NCBI RefSeq assembly: GCF_030077735.1
Contig: NZ_JASJEU010000022.1
Coordinates: 222,200 to 286,199, forward strand
Reading direction: 5' to 3'
Length of the DNA stretch: 64,000 nt
Source of the DNA: Gordonibacter faecis
GTDB taxonomy: Bacteria > Actinomycetota > Coriobacteriia > Coriobacteriales > Eggerthellaceae
Shown in pieces: positions 7,134 to 16,317 of the stretch. The notes beneath the pieces are model-generated. The model saw only the letters and a list, made by a program, of their open reading frames with translations. It was not told the origin of the DNA and made no database searches. The position numbers and the translations under genes are program-made. Each line of letters starts with the position of its first letter. The first letter of the stretch is position 1.

Positions 7134-8045
7134 CTAGCCCAGGATGCCCAGCTCGTTCAACACCAGCACCACGGCCGCTACAATAAGGAAGCCGCCGAAG
7201 ATGAAGCGCAGCATGCGCTCCGGCACAATGCGTACGAGCCGCGCGCCCAGGATAGCGCCCGGAATGGAGCCGATAGCCACCGCGATGCCCGCCATATAGT
7301 TGATGTTCCCCAGAATGCCCTGCTCAATGACACCGGGAATGGCCAACAGCATCACCGCAATAAGCGAGGTGCCCGACGCCTGTTTCATGGAAATGCCCAC
7401 CAGCGACAACATGAGCGGCACCATGATGAAGCCACCGCCCACGCCCACATACCCCGAGGCCAAGCCCGCGCCCAGGCCAATGGCCGCCCCAATAAGCAAC
7501 TGCTTGCGCGTCAGCTTGGGAAACGACTTGCCCGTGTCCGCCGCAATGGGCGTGGGCGCCAGTTCCGCATCCTCGTTCGCCGCCGCATCACCCACCTGCT
7601 CAACGGCCGTTTCCGCCAGCACTGCAGGGTCATCCGCAGCTGCAGCCGGAACTTTCTTCGCCGCGGGCTTCATGCGCCAGGCCTTTATCAGCGTATTCAC
7701 CGCTGAGTACCCAATGATGAGCGCGGCCACCAGCATGACCAGCCAAGCCGGCGAGATCTGCGCCAGCCACACGCCGATGGGCGAGGTGCACGCGCCGCCC
7801 AGGCCGGCGGCTATGCCCAGCGACGGCACGCACGTCTTGTGTCGCACATGCGACACCGCGCCCGAGATGGACGTGGGAATAATGGTGAACAGCGACGTAG
7901 CCGTGGACATGATGGGGCTCATGCCGAACGCCAAGCGGAAGATGGGCACCAGCACCGTGCCTCCGCCGATGCCCAGCATGCCCGACAGAATGCCGATGCC
8001 GATGCCCACCACAGCAGGCAAAACAAACGAAGTGAAGAGGTCCAT
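7134..8045 (-). CDS. TauE/SafE-family membrane permease
   Basis: A 303-aa protein with about eight hydrophobic segments and two related halves, each with a Gly-rich motif: GMLGIGGGTVLVP near residue 23 and SGYVGVGGGFIMVPL near 205. These are hallmarks of the TauE/SafE family of sulfite, sulfonate or other organic-anion exporters. A hydrophilic Ala/Glu-rich linker of about 60 residues separates the halves. The gene stands alone between the kinase and the glycosyltransferase; the 190-base gap upstream shows no recognisable regulatory element. Substrate unknown. Confidence 0.88.
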   Translation of the reverse strand: MDLFTSFVLPAVVGIGIGILSGMLGIGGGTVLVPIFRLAFGMSPIMSTATSLFTIIPTSISGAVSHVRHKTCVPSLGIAAGLGGACTSPIGVWLAQISPAWLVMLVAALIIGYSAVNTLIKAWRMKPAAKKVPAAAADDPAVLAETAVEQVGDAAANEDAELAPTPIAADTGKSFPKLTRKQLLIGAAIGLGAGLASGYVGVGGGFIMVPLMLSLVGISMKQASGTSLIAVMLLAIPGVIEQGILGNINYMAGIAVAIGSIPGAILGARLVRIVPERMLRFIFGGFLIVAAVVLVLNELGILG

Positions 8046-8235
8046 GCGCGCGCCGTCCGTTCCTTGCAGATTCGCGATTTGTCCACGTCACAGTGTAGCC
8101 GAAGCGGCTGCGGGCGCGAACATAAGGCGCCGGGATTCCGCCAAGCGTCACGACAGCGTTTCCCAGCGACAACGCCTCACCGGCAAACGGCAGCGCCAAC
8201 GCGCGGACACGCAAAACACGCCATGCGCGCAGGCG

Positions 8236-9534
8236 CTACTCCGCAATATTCAGGCGAATCTCACTCGTCGCTCCGGGGTCAATACCGGCAGCTTGCGCCG
8301 CGATAGCGGCAGCCTGGCGCGGTGCGTCAACGCCAATTTGACGCTGCGCGGCGCACTGCACCAGCGCCGTGCGCAGAATCTGGTCGTTCTCAAAGCGCGC
8401 CATGAGTTCAGGCCACACAAACTGGAACTCGAAATACTTCGAGCAGTTCCGCTGCGCATACAGGGTAGCCTCGCCGGTAGCCGCCTTCGCCGCCTTGCGA
8501 TACGCCTTCTTGTCAGGCCGTGCCAAGCTACGCAGAAACGCCGTCAGGCGAATGCGCTTCGTCACGCCCGGCTCCAAAAACGGCCCCGGATACGGCTCAA
8601 GCGACGAGGGTTTCACTTGCAAAAGGTCAATCTGCGTGCGGCTGTACTCCATCTTGCGGTACTCGTAGAGCCACCGGAAGATGTCCTGGCGAAAGCGCGT
8701 GCCTTCGCTTTCGGTCTCCGGCGGCAGGTGACGCAGGCTCCACTGGTTGTCAAACCAGATGTCGGAGCCGTACATGCGCAGGTCAAGCATGTAATCGAGG
8801 TCTTCGCCGCGCGCGATCCACGGGTCGAACGACAGGCGCTTGAACGCCTCTTTGTGCAACGCCAAGCAGCCGCCACACACGTGGTTTGAACGCGACAGAC
8901 GCGGGCCGCGCATAGCCTTCGTCATCATCTTATTGAAGGCTTTGCCCTGCTGCCAGAAATGGTTGTACCACTTGTCCTGGCTCTTCGACAAAAACGTGCC
9001 CTCGGAGTTGAAGTAGTAGCCCGTCTTCGCCAGAATGGGAATGCCCTTCTTTGTGAGTTTCCCCAGGCCATAAACTGCTTTTTGCAGGAAGTCGGCGTCG
9101 TCGACAATCTCGTCGTCATCCAGGAATACCACGGCGTCGAAGCCGAGCGTGTTCGCCACCACCAGGCCCAAATTGCGAATGGCACCATACCCGGAAAGGC
9201 CAATTTCCTTCGACAGCTTGCCCAGGCCCAGCTGCTCCATGCGCTGCTGCACGAGCGCAAGTTCCGGCGCGCCCACCACGGCAATGTTGAGCGACGGGTA
9301 CTGCGCGGCTGCGATCTGCACCTTTTCGGCCGCCTGGTTCTCGATGGACGGCTCGCTGGCCACCAGAATCACAATCTGCCCGATGCCGCGCACCTTTTGG
9401 AGCGAGTGCAGAAGGCGCGGCAGCTCGCCGGGTTGCGAGATGGGGGTGGTGTGATCGTACGTGGTAAGAAGACTGCCGCCTTCCTTGCGCCGGCGGGCAG
9501 AGATGAAAGTCGGTATGATGATAACCGGGTTCAT
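8236..9534 (-). CDS. family 2-like glycosyltransferase
   Basis: A 432-aa cytoplasmic GT-A-fold protein. The N-terminus VIIIPTF begins the nucleotide-sugar fold, and VVFLDDDEIVDD carries the metal-binding acidic cluster. The central part retains the acceptor-side motif CGGCLALHKEAFKRL and ARGEDLDYMLDLRMYG, where the ED pair is the usual catalytic base region. The C-terminal 150 residues resemble no domain I can name. AAGGAA precedes the ATG. Such enzymes build surface glycans or glycolipids. It is monocistronic, separated from queT by a strong hairpin, so its pathway is not indicated. Confidence 0.82.
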   Translation of the reverse strand: MNPVIIIPTFISARRRKEGGSLLTTYDHTTPISQPGELPRLLHSLQKVRGIGQIVILVASEPSIENQAAEKVQIAAAQYPSLNIAVVGAPELALVQQRMEQLGLGKLSKEIGLSGYGAIRNLGLVVANTLGFDAVVFLDDDEIVDDADFLQKAVYGLGKLTKKGIPILAKTGYYFNSEGTFLSKSQDKWYNHFWQQGKAFNKMMTKAMRGPRLSRSNHVCGGCLALHKEAFKRLSFDPWIARGEDLDYMLDLRMYGSDIWFDNQWSLRHLPPETESEGTRFRQDIFRWLYEYRKMEYSRTQIDLLQVKPSSLEPYPGPFLEPGVTKRIRLTAFLRSLARPDKKAYRKAAKAATGEATLYAQRNCSKYFEFQFVWPELMARFENDQILRTALVQCAAQRQIGVDAPRQAAAIAAQAAGIDPGATSEIRLNIAE

Positions 9535-9615
9535 GCGGTTCCTTCAGTCGGAGGCGGCCCCCTCGGCACGCCTGCTTCAGTTAGTCCAACCGTATATTGT
9601 AGCCGCTTTGCGCAC

Positions 9616-9657
9616 ATACGCCCGCCCCTTCACGTAAACAGCGAAGGGGCGGGCGTA
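9616..9657 (-). terminator. strong hairpin after queT
   Basis: ATACGCCCGCCCCTTC and GAAGGGGCGGGCGTAT form a perfect 16-bp stem with a 10-base loop. It has no T-run on either side, so it may be a stability or processing element rather than a true intrinsic terminator. Confidence 0.5.
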
Positions 9658-9724
9658 TCGCGAACACTAAAACAATGCGAGGGGTGGCGAAGGCGGCGCT
9701 TCCAGCGGTAAACCACAACGCCGC

Positions 9725-10345
9725 CTAGCGGCTTTCAGCCTGCTTCGAGTCCAGCCCGCCTGCCTGCGAGCGCGTCTTTTCCGCCGGACGCTTCACCACA
9801 TTAAAGCGCTTGAGTGCCGTAAGCAGCGGCAAACCCAGCACATACATGACCAGCGCCTCGCCAATTCCAGTAGCCACCAGGCCGAACAGGTACATGGGAA
9901 TGTAGGCGCCATCCAGCGCGATGGTGGTGAACGGAATGGTGTAGAAGCCCAACCCCTGCAACAAAAGCGGCAGATAAGCAGGCACGATAACCGCGTTCGC
10001 AATCACGGGCCCCAGCAGCGCCAGCTTCGGCCGCTCGCGCATTTTCCAACACCACAGCGCGCCCAAGAAGGTGGCCAGGCTGCCAAACACCACGTCGAGC
10101 AGGCCTAACGCACCGGTGCCGTTCACCGCAAGCGCAATGAGGTTCGCCACGATGCAGCCCACCGTGAGCCCCGGCACGGCCGCTGGCGTGAGCACGGCCA
10201 GCACGCACACGGCCTCTGAAATGCGGAATTGCACCGGCCCCCATGCAAACCCCTGCAACAGCAGAAGTGCGATAAGCGTGGCTGCAGCATACACGGCCGC
10301 AATCATGCCCGCCTGGGCGACGTACGACGATCTTCCCTTGTCCAT
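9725..10345 (-). CDS. queT: QueT-family transporter (queuosine precursor, ECF S component)
   Basis: A 206-aa membrane protein with about six hydrophobic segments. VQFRISEAVCVLAVLTPAAVPGLTVGCIVANL and the following GxLGLLDVVFGSLAT are typical of QueT, the substrate-binding S component that recruits shared energy-coupling-factor ATPases to import a queuosine precursor. AAGGAG 7 bases before the ATG at 10345 fixes the start; the longer frame upstream is spurious. The 5' leader contains a TTGGGC/GCCCAA dyad, but I cannot match it to any known preQ1 riboswitch class. ECF A/A'/T subunits are not in this window. Confidence 0.85.
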   Translation of the reverse strand: MDKGRSSYVAQAGMIAAVYAAATLIALLLLQGFAWGPVQFRISEAVCVLAVLTPAAVPGLTVGCIVANLIALAVNGTGALGLLDVVFGSLATFLGALWCWKMRERPKLALLGPVIANAVIVPAYLPLLLQGLGFYTIPFTTIALDGAYIPMYLFGLVATGIGEALVMYVLGLPLLTALKRFNVVKRPAEKTRSQAGGLDSKQAESR

Positions 10346-10499
10346 GGGATTTCTCCTTGTCTCCGCACGGCCTATCGGCCGCGGGCTTTGGGCAACTAAT
10401 AAGCCGCAAACGCAGGGCCCAACGATGCGAACGCGGAGCAAAGCCAAAGCAGACGTGAGATCCCACCAGGCAAAGCCGGAGCGAAGTATAGCAGAAGAA

Positions 10500-11198
10500 T
10501 TAGCAGCAATCAGCGGAAAGCTTATTGCGCGCGGCGCGCCGATCCTTGAGAGCACGGGCGATCCTCAGCACCGCGTAGGCACCAAACAGCACCGTGTACA
10601 CCACCACGCTCATCAGCGCCGCTTCGCCGCCGCGCAAGGCCGCGGGCAGCAGCATCAGCATCAAGTGCACGTACACCAGGCCGAAGAAGGGGTACGCCCA
10701 CCATTGTATGCGCTTCCACGTTTCTTTGGGCATACGCTTCTTCACCACGTTAAACGAGGTCACACCCAGCACCAGCAGCAGCACAAACAGCACGAGCGCT
10801 ATCACCAAAGCAACGGCAACGTTAACCTGCGCGAAGCCTGCGGAAAGCCGCGTTGCGTACGAGGCGAGGTACACCGCCATGTGCCCCAGCGACAACAGCC
10901 AGGCCACGATGGACAACTCGGCTCGAATGGGGCGAAACCGCTGCGCCACAAGGCCATCGCGGCTGAACACGCCAATGTACATGACCACAATAAACAGCGC
11001 GGTGGCCAGCGTACACTTATGCACCAGCAGGAACAGCACATCGTTAAGGGGGCCTGGCAGCCGCACAAACGACCCCATCACGAACAGCACATCAAGCACA
11101 ATGGCAAGCGCATAAAACACCACGGGCCAGCGCTTCAACGGCGTGCGCAGCGCATACACCGCCACCACCGTAATCACGAACACCAGAAGGAATGTCAT
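10500..11198 (-). CDS. ferric-reductase-like/b-heme membrane subunit of the reductase operon
   Basis: A 232-aa protein with six or seven hydrophobic segments. Histidines inside or at the edge of three of them (LLVHKCTLATAL, SLGHMAVYLA, LVYVHLMLML) resemble heme-b ligands of the ferric reductase-like transmembrane family. Its ATG overlaps the torD-like stop in ATGA, so the two are translationally coupled, and it closes a four-gene operon with a DmsA-like subunit, a DmsB-like subunit and a TorD chaperone. It is therefore the likely quinol-oxidising membrane anchor, though it does not resemble DmsC. Heme binding is inferred. Confidence 0.75.
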   Translation of the reverse strand: MTFLLVFVITVVAVYALRTPLKRWPVVFYALAIVLDVLFVMGSFVRLPGPLNDVLFLLVHKCTLATALFIVVMYIGVFSRDGLVAQRFRPIRAELSIVAWLLSLGHMAVYLASYATRLSAGFAQVNVAVALVIALVLFVLLLVLGVTSFNVVKKRMPKETWKRIQWWAYPFFGLVYVHLMLMLLPAALRGGEAALMSVVVYTVLFGAYAVLRIARALKDRRAARNKLSADCC

Positions 11199-11869
11199 TC
11201 GAGTACCCCCATCGTTGCTGCGCCAAAGGAAGCGAGCGCTTCATAAGGTTCACCTGCAGCCAATTCTTGTGTACGGCGCATAAACGAAGGCAACCATACT
11301 TGGGCATGTTCAGTTAAAAAATGCTGAACGCGGCTTTCCCAGATAGTAGCCTCATCAGTGTCCTCGCGATTACTTGCATCAGCGAACTTGGCGAAGAGGA
11401 ATGACAAGAACTCAAACTCATCAAACACACTGTCACACGGTTCCTTGCGCTCATTCTTCGCAGCAACACCCGCCTCATGCATCTGACGCTCAACGTCAAG
11501 TGTCACCGGCGTGCGAAATAGCACGGGAATACCCGATAGCCCGTGCTCCACATGAAGAAATGCACTTTCATAAGGGAAGATAGGCGTGTGACCACCAGGT
11601 ACAAGATAAAGACGCGAGTACGTGGTGCGCATACGTGAGCACAAATCGGCAGCATCAAATCCCTGCCACCTGCGAAGGTCATTGGCAACCTGACGCGCAC
11701 CTTCGCTCGCCACGCCCGCATCGCGTAGACATGCCTCAGCGTCGTCCGCAAGCGCGCCACTGGAAAGTCCTTCCGCAAGCTGTTCGTTTGGAAATGCGAA
11801 TGCATAAGCCAAAAGTTCGCAAGCGTCAGCCTTCCCCACACTACTTTTTAACGCTTCCATCCGCTCCAT
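11195..11869 (-). CDS. TorD/DmsD-family chaperone for the molybdoenzyme
   Basis: A 224-aa all-helical protein of the TorD family, cytoplasmic chaperones that bind the Tat signal and assist cofactor insertion in DMSO-reductase-type enzymes. The conserved core YSRLYLVPGGHTPIFPYESAF and the DEFEFLSFLFAKFAD segment are present. The ATG at 11869 with GGGGGAG upstream is preferred to a frame start 81 bases earlier. The gene lies between the FeS subunit (159 bases before) and the membrane subunit (4-base overlap), so it surely serves the Tat-exported reductase of this operon. Confidence 0.9.
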   Translation of the reverse strand: MERMEALKSSVGKADACELLAYAFAFPNEQLAEGLSSGALADDAEACLRDAGVASEGARQVANDLRRWQGFDAADLCSRMRTTYSRLYLVPGGHTPIFPYESAFLHVEHGLSGIPVLFRTPVTLDVERQMHEAGVAAKNERKEPCDSVFDEFEFLSFLFAKFADASNREDTDEATIWESRVQHFLTEHAQVWLPSFMRRTQELAAGEPYEALASFGAATMGVLE

Positions 11870-12028
11870 TCGCTCCCCCTTGCACATGAGAGGCCGCCCA
11901 AGCACACGCCGACCGAGTTTGCAAGGAAGGGGCTTGATCCTTGTTGCCATTCACCGCTTCTCGCAGCAAAGACAGCCCCTACCCTACAGCCAATCTTCAG
12001 CGCGTGCTGTTATAGCCCCACGTGACAG

Positions 12029-12691
12029 TTATCGCAAGTAGTACACACTGGGCTTCGTGCCGGCTTCCTCGTTGAGGAACAGCGTCTCGCGGCCAGCTAT
12101 AGCCTTCGACACGTCCGACTCCGGATCGTCGATATCCCCCCAATAACGAGCGCGACCGGGGCACAGTTGCATGCAGGCGGGAACTTCATCACGATCAATA
12201 AGATTCTTACAGAACGTGCACTTCTCCACCGTACCTCCCTTGTGCGGCGGCGCGTCATATTCACCTACCACCACATCAAGATAGTATTCCGGCGAAACGA
12301 TGAGCGTACGTACACCTTCATAGCGGCACGCTTTAATACACGACTCACATCCTATGCACAACTCACTATCCACGAGGACAATGCCAGTTTCTTCGTCTTT
12401 AGTAGTAGCTCCCGTGGGGCACACTTCGAGACACGCCGGCTTCTCGCAGTGCTGGCATTGGAAGGGCAAGAAGGAAAGCACGGGGTCATCATGCGTACCA
12501 CCTGCGCAGTCGTTCGAAAGAGCTCCTCTTGCAACGGCAAGGCCCAGAGTGTCAAAATTTTTATCCGGCTTGGTATATACCACGTTGTAACTAATGTCTT
12601 TAGGCAGATTGTTTGCGACTTTACACGCAGCAGCGCATGCCTGGCAGCCGAAGCAACGGTTTAGATCGATTGCCATTCCATAATGGGTCAT
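12029..12691 (-). CDS. DmsB-like four-cluster ferredoxin subunit
   Basis: A 220-aa electron-transfer subunit with four cysteine clusters: CFGCQACAAAC (14-24), CQHCEKPACLEVCP, CIGCESCIKAC and CTFCKNLIDRDEVPACMQLCP. This is the pattern of DmsB/NrfC/PhsB-type subunits that relay electrons from the membrane subunit to the molybdenum site. It begins 14 bases after the catalytic subunit. It has no Tat signal of its own, consistent with co-export bound to the catalytic subunit. Confidence 0.93.
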   Translation of the reverse strand: MTHYGMAIDLNRCFGCQACAAACKVANNLPKDISYNVVYTKPDKNFDTLGLAVARGALSNDCAGGTHDDPVLSFLPFQCQHCEKPACLEVCPTGATTKDEETGIVLVDSELCIGCESCIKACRYEGVRTLIVSPEYYLDVVVGEYDAPPHKGGTVEKCTFCKNLIDRDEVPACMQLCPGRARYWGDIDDPESDVSKAIAGRETLFLNEEAGTKPSVYYLR

Positions 12692-12705
12692 CTTGCACCA
12701 CTCTC

Positions 12706-15186
12706 CTAGATTTTCTCGATCATAACCGCAACGTCGTTAAACGCCTGGTTTGCGATCATAGGGCTGTAGTCTTTCGAAGATAGGTTCGCGAAGTGGCCAT
12801 CAATAAAATCGTCTTTTTGCCAGCTACGACCCGATGACACCATCTTGCGAGGCAAACCAGCACTGATCGCTGCTTTCATAACTACATAACCATTATCATT
12901 GGACAGACGCACGGTATCACCCTCCACAATGCCCAGCTCAGCTGCGTCGTCAGGATTGATGCGCACGATGGGCTCGCGCTCAAACTCGCGCACGTAACCG
13001 CATTCCCACCATTGCGTGTGCGTGTGAGTACGCATATGCTCAGACAACACGCTGTATGGGTATTGCTGACGGTATTCGCGGTCCTCGCCGATAAATTGTG
13101 GTGTCTCCCAATACAATCCACGTTCTTTCGAAATATCGAAATCGGTTGTCGACACATTGTTAGGAACAGCTGTCTCCTGATACAACTGGATACGGCCTGT
13201 TTCGGTAGCAAGAACATCAGCTTTGCCAAGTTTGTCGCCTTCCGGATAGATACGGACGGCACCCTTGGTTTTAATGTTCTCTAACGTACAGCCCAAGGAC
13301 TTCCAATAATCTGAATTGAGCACTGTTTCGGCATACTCGTCCTCCGTGCACCAGAACTCACCCAATCCGAGACGATCGAGAATCTCGCCGAATATTTGAA
13401 AATCGGATTTCGCTTCACCGAGAGGTTCGATGCATTTGTCCTGCCACAACAGATACGGGTGCGACGAGAACAAAAAACCAATGTCTTGCTGTTCGAACCA
13501 GTGAGCAGCAGGAAGTACGATGTCTGCATGCTTGCATGTTTCAGTCATGCACATATCCGCAACCACCACGAATTCGAGAGCGTCCATCCAACGCGCCGTA
13601 TAATCGTTATTGCACATGGTAACCATTGGGTTTGAGCAATGGATATACGCGCTTTTGACCACGTAATCCTTGCCTTTGAACTTACCCGACGTAAACACTT
13701 CCTCGAATACTGTGGTGTCCAAGTGACCTGAAACACCAGGGGCTGCCTTTCCGGAAGAGTCAACCGGATAGCATGCCTCCTTAATGTTGGAGAACATCAT
13801 CTGAGGCAGATACTCTTCACTTTGACCGATAGCGGCGCCGGGCTTTCCAGCATTGCCAGTCAAAAGTCCGACCAAGTACACAGGCCAGCCGGTGTAATGG
13901 GCGTTGCGATAGTGATTCAAACCTTGCATGATTTCTGTCGTCACGGGACCATCTTCATAATAGACGCGTGCAAGTTCGCGAATATCGTCTTCGGAAACAC
14001 CGCACACAGCAGAAGCGGCCACAGGAGTCCAAGCCGAAATGTAGCCCATAGCATTTTCGTATACCGTTTGGACCGCATGGCCTTCGATGGGAGCTACGTT
14101 TTTCAATGCCGGCTTTGTCGCCTCGCTGAACGCAACGGCTTTGCCGGTATCTTCATCCCAAACCGCTGGCAGATCGATAATCTTTGGTTTGCCCGTGAGA
14201 GGATCCACATCTCCTTCTGTTGGCTTTACACCAAGGTCGCTCATGCGAAGGAACATTCCATCTTCTTTGATGAGCAGGCCGCAGTTTGTCTTAGTGCGCA
14301 GCGTTTCTTCGTCTACCCATCCGTTTTCGAGCAGCACATTGATCACACCTAGTGCAAGGGCGCCGTCTGTACCCGGCTTGACGGGTATCCACCAGTCAGC
14401 CTTAGCGGTGTTGGGGTTGTATACCGGATCGATGACGATGAAGCGAGTACCCTGCTCTTTAGCCTCTATCATAAAGTGCAGAGTATGAGGAAGCGAAATG
14501 GCAGGATTGTTTCCCCAAAGAATTTGGGTTTTCGCATTTTTGCGGTCGGTCAATTCGTTGCCAAGATCGCTGCCTCCATGCGCGCGTGTTGCACCGTAGC
14601 CCGTTCCCACGTCAACATCGAGTCCTGCATCTGTGCATCCGAGAATATTTTCAAAGCGCACCACTGCACCAACCGCGTTACAACTTCCGCTAAAAAGAGC
14701 GTAATTGCCCGAACCATAGAAGAGCATGATGGACTGAGGACCAAACTCTTCACGATAACCAGTCCATTTTTCTGCAATGGTATTTAACGCCTCGTCCCAA
14801 CTGATGCGCTCAAAATCAGTCGAACCCCTCTCGCCAACTCGTTTCATGGGATAGAGCACACGATCTGCGCTATAAATACGACCCACCTGCGTCAAACCAC
14901 GGGCGCAAATGCGATTATATTCCGGATTCGGCATATCGCGTGCCGAGGTACGCACCACTTGATCATCTCTGACGTGCACATTTAGGAAACAGCCACCACC
15001 GCAGTTACCACGGCACACTCCCGCAAAGATTTTTGTTTCCGGAGCCTCCTGTGGTTCTTTCGTTTCCTCGAGGTTGTTAGTTTTAGGGCTGCAGCCTGCG
15101 AGGGCTCCTGCGGCTGTGAGGGCTGCGGCGCCTTTGATGAAGCTCCTGCGCGAAAAGCCGTGCGGCTTCGCCGTCTTCTCTGTCAT
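12706..15186 (-). CDS. Tat-exported molybdopterin oxidoreductase, DMSO-reductase family catalytic subunit
   Basis: An 826-aa catalytic subunit. The N-terminus SRRSFIKG (12-19) is a Tat signal and ends in LAGC with Cys32 in lipobox position, so it may be a Tat lipoprotein. Cysteines 58, 62, 66 and 94 form the [4Fe-4S] site (C-x3-C-x3-C-x27-C). MGD-binding segments follow, such as ILWGNNPAISLPHT and a C-terminal MRTHTHTQWWE with a DDAAELGIVEGDTV module. I cannot assign the residue ligating molybdenum or the substrate: DMSO, TMAO and other oxo-substrates all remain possible. AGAGGAG precedes the ATG. It leads the operon with FeS subunit, chaperone and membrane subunit, and is adjacent to a heme-sensing two-component system. 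Confidence 0.92.
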   Translation of the reverse strand: MTEKTAKPHGFSRRSFIKGAAALTAAGALAGCSPKTNNLEETKEPQEAPETKIFAGVCRGNCGGGCFLNVHVRDDQVVRTSARDMPNPEYNRICARGLTQVGRIYSADRVLYPMKRVGERGSTDFERISWDEALNTIAEKWTGYREEFGPQSIMLFYGSGNYALFSGSCNAVGAVVRFENILGCTDAGLDVDVGTGYGATRAHGGSDLGNELTDRKNAKTQILWGNNPAISLPHTLHFMIEAKEQGTRFIVIDPVYNPNTAKADWWIPVKPGTDGALALGVINVLLENGWVDEETLRTKTNCGLLIKEDGMFLRMSDLGVKPTEGDVDPLTGKPKIIDLPAVWDEDTGKAVAFSEATKPALKNVAPIEGHAVQTVYENAMGYISAWTPVAASAVCGVSEDDIRELARVYYEDGPVTTEIMQGLNHYRNAHYTGWPVYLVGLLTGNAGKPGAAIGQSEEYLPQMMFSNIKEACYPVDSSGKAAPGVSGHLDTTVFEEVFTSGKFKGKDYVVKSAYIHCSNPMVTMCNNDYTARWMDALEFVVVADMCMTETCKHADIVLPAAHWFEQQDIGFLFSSHPYLLWQDKCIEPLGEAKSDFQIFGEILDRLGLGEFWCTEDEYAETVLNSDYWKSLGCTLENIKTKGAVRIYPEGDKLGKADVLATETGRIQLYQETAVPNNVSTTDFDISKERGLYWETPQFIGEDREYRQQYPYSVLSEHMRTHTHTQWWECGYVREFEREPIVRINPDDAAELGIVEGDTVRLSNDNGYVVMKAAISAGLPRKMVSSGRSWQKDDFIDGHFANLSSKDYSPMIANQAFNDVAVMIEKI

Positions 15187-15214
15187 GCGGTTCTCCTCTC
15201 ATCCTTCCACCGGG

Positions 15215-15255
15215 GCCTTCAAGGGCGCGCGACCGAACACCGGCGCCCTGAAGGC
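15215..15255 (-). promoter_or_regulatory. inverted repeat in the leader of the reductase operon
   Basis: GCCTTCAAGGGCGC and GCGCCCTGAAGGC (one base bulged) flank a 14-base loop, 29 bases upstream of the reductase start codon. The surrounding gap (15187-15403) also has an AT-rich stretch at 15355-15415 suited to a promoter, but no clear -35/-10 pair. The dyad could be an mRNA hairpin or a regulator site. Confidence 0.4.
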
Positions 15256-15403
15256 ATAGAACCCGACCGCGGGAGAGCGGGGAGGGAGGGATACACCCCC
15301 GCGAATCAAGGTTTCGAAAAGCCTTGTCATCCCCTGACTTTTCGTTGCCCTCACTTTACGAAGCATCAAGAGTTATTACGATAAATCGGAAATAATTTTC
15401 GGG

Positions 15404-15559
15404 TTAAGAAAATCTTAGCGAGATATTAATGAGCGACGCGGTGAGCAGAAGAGGCACTGGCAGCCACGCGGTTTTGGGAATCCTCGCACGCAAGCGCTGA
15501 CCGCCGTAGAACAACAACGCAAACCACACGCCCGCGCAAGCCGCGCCACCGACACGCAA
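15404..15559 (-). CDS. possible 50-aa membrane protein
   Basis: A short frame directly after the response regulator encodes two hydrophobic stretches (GGAACAGVWFALLFYGG and AWLPVPLLLTASLINISL) joined by a basic loop, as in a membrane hairpin. A TTG start at 15559 has AGGGGGG three bases before it, which is closer than usual. It could belong to the two-component operon or be chance. I have no homologue in mind. Confidence 0.3.
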   Translation of the reverse strand: MRVGGAACAGVWFALLFYGGQRLRARIPKTAWLPVPLLLTASLINISLRFS

Positions 15560-15578
15560 GTTCCCCCCTGTGCGCCCT

Positions 15579-16292
15579 CTATCCTTCAACCTTATCGGTC
15601 ATCTTGTACCCCACGCGCTGGACGGTGAGCAGGTACTTTGGCTCGCTGGGGTTCTCTTCAATCTTCTCGCGAATCTTGCGCACGAACACGGTGATGCTGT
15701 TCGTCTTTACGTCAGCCTCGCCTTCGCCCCAGATGTACTCCTGAATTTGGCTACGGGTGAACACCTTGCCTGGGTTCGACGCCAGAAACGCCACAATCTC
15801 GAACTCCTTAGTGGTGAGCGGCACGGGCTTGCCCTTCACAAACACCTGGTATTCGTCGAAGTGCACTTCCAGCTCGCCGATGCGCGCCACCCCCTCGCGG
15901 TTGCAGCAGCGCGCGAACTCCAGCGTGTCCTTATGGCGGCGGATGTTCGCCTCAATTCGCAGCAGGAGTTCCGTAGCGTTAAAAGGCTTGGTCACGTAGT
16001 CGTCGCCGCCCGCCTTGAAGCCAATGCTCTTGTCCACAATATCGGTCTTCGCTGATAGGAAGATGATGGGAATGCGCCGCCCCGCCTCGCGAATGCGCCG
16101 GCACAAATCGAAGCCGTTGATACCCGGCAGCATCACGTCAAGCAGTAGCAGATCAGGCTTCTCATCAGCCAAAAGCGCCAGCCCCGTCTCGCCGTCCTTC
16201 GCGCCGCAGAACGCGTAGCCGCTTTGCACGAGCAGCTTCTCGATGGCCGCGTGCAAATTGTCCTCGTCGTCAATTAGCATTACTTTATACAT
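15579..16292 (-). CDS. OmpR/PhoB-family response regulator
   Basis: A 237-aa regulator. The receiver domain has IDDED (7-11), the phosphoacceptor in LLLDVMLPG (about residue 53), LSAKTD and the conserved Lys in YVTKPF. The C-terminal winged helix contains LTTKEFEIVAFLASNPGKVFTRSQI and VRKIREKIE...LTVQRVGYKM, typical of the OmpR class. The ATG at 16292 is chosen over the longer frame because the receiver begins there. It follows the heme-containing kinase by 25 bases and is its partner. Divergence is absent, but its location next to the reductase operon suggests it controls that operon. Confidence 0.92.
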   Translation of the reverse strand: MYKVMLIDDEDNLHAAIEKLLVQSGYAFCGAKDGETGLALLADEKPDLLLLDVMLPGINGFDLCRRIREAGRRIPIIFLSAKTDIVDKSIGFKAGGDDYVTKPFNATELLLRIEANIRRHKDTLEFARCCNREGVARIGELEVHFDEYQVFVKGKPVPLTTKEFEIVAFLASNPGKVFTRSQIQEYIWGEGEADVKTNSITVFVRKIREKIEENPSEPKYLLTVQRVGYKMTDKVEG

Positions 16293-16317
16293 GCCCTTCG
16301 CCTTTCCCTTGGATGCC

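Noticed and set aside
10346..10500. preQ1 riboswitch before queT
   Set aside because: A TTGGGC/GCCCAA dyad exists, but no preQ1-I, -II or -III consensus could be matched.
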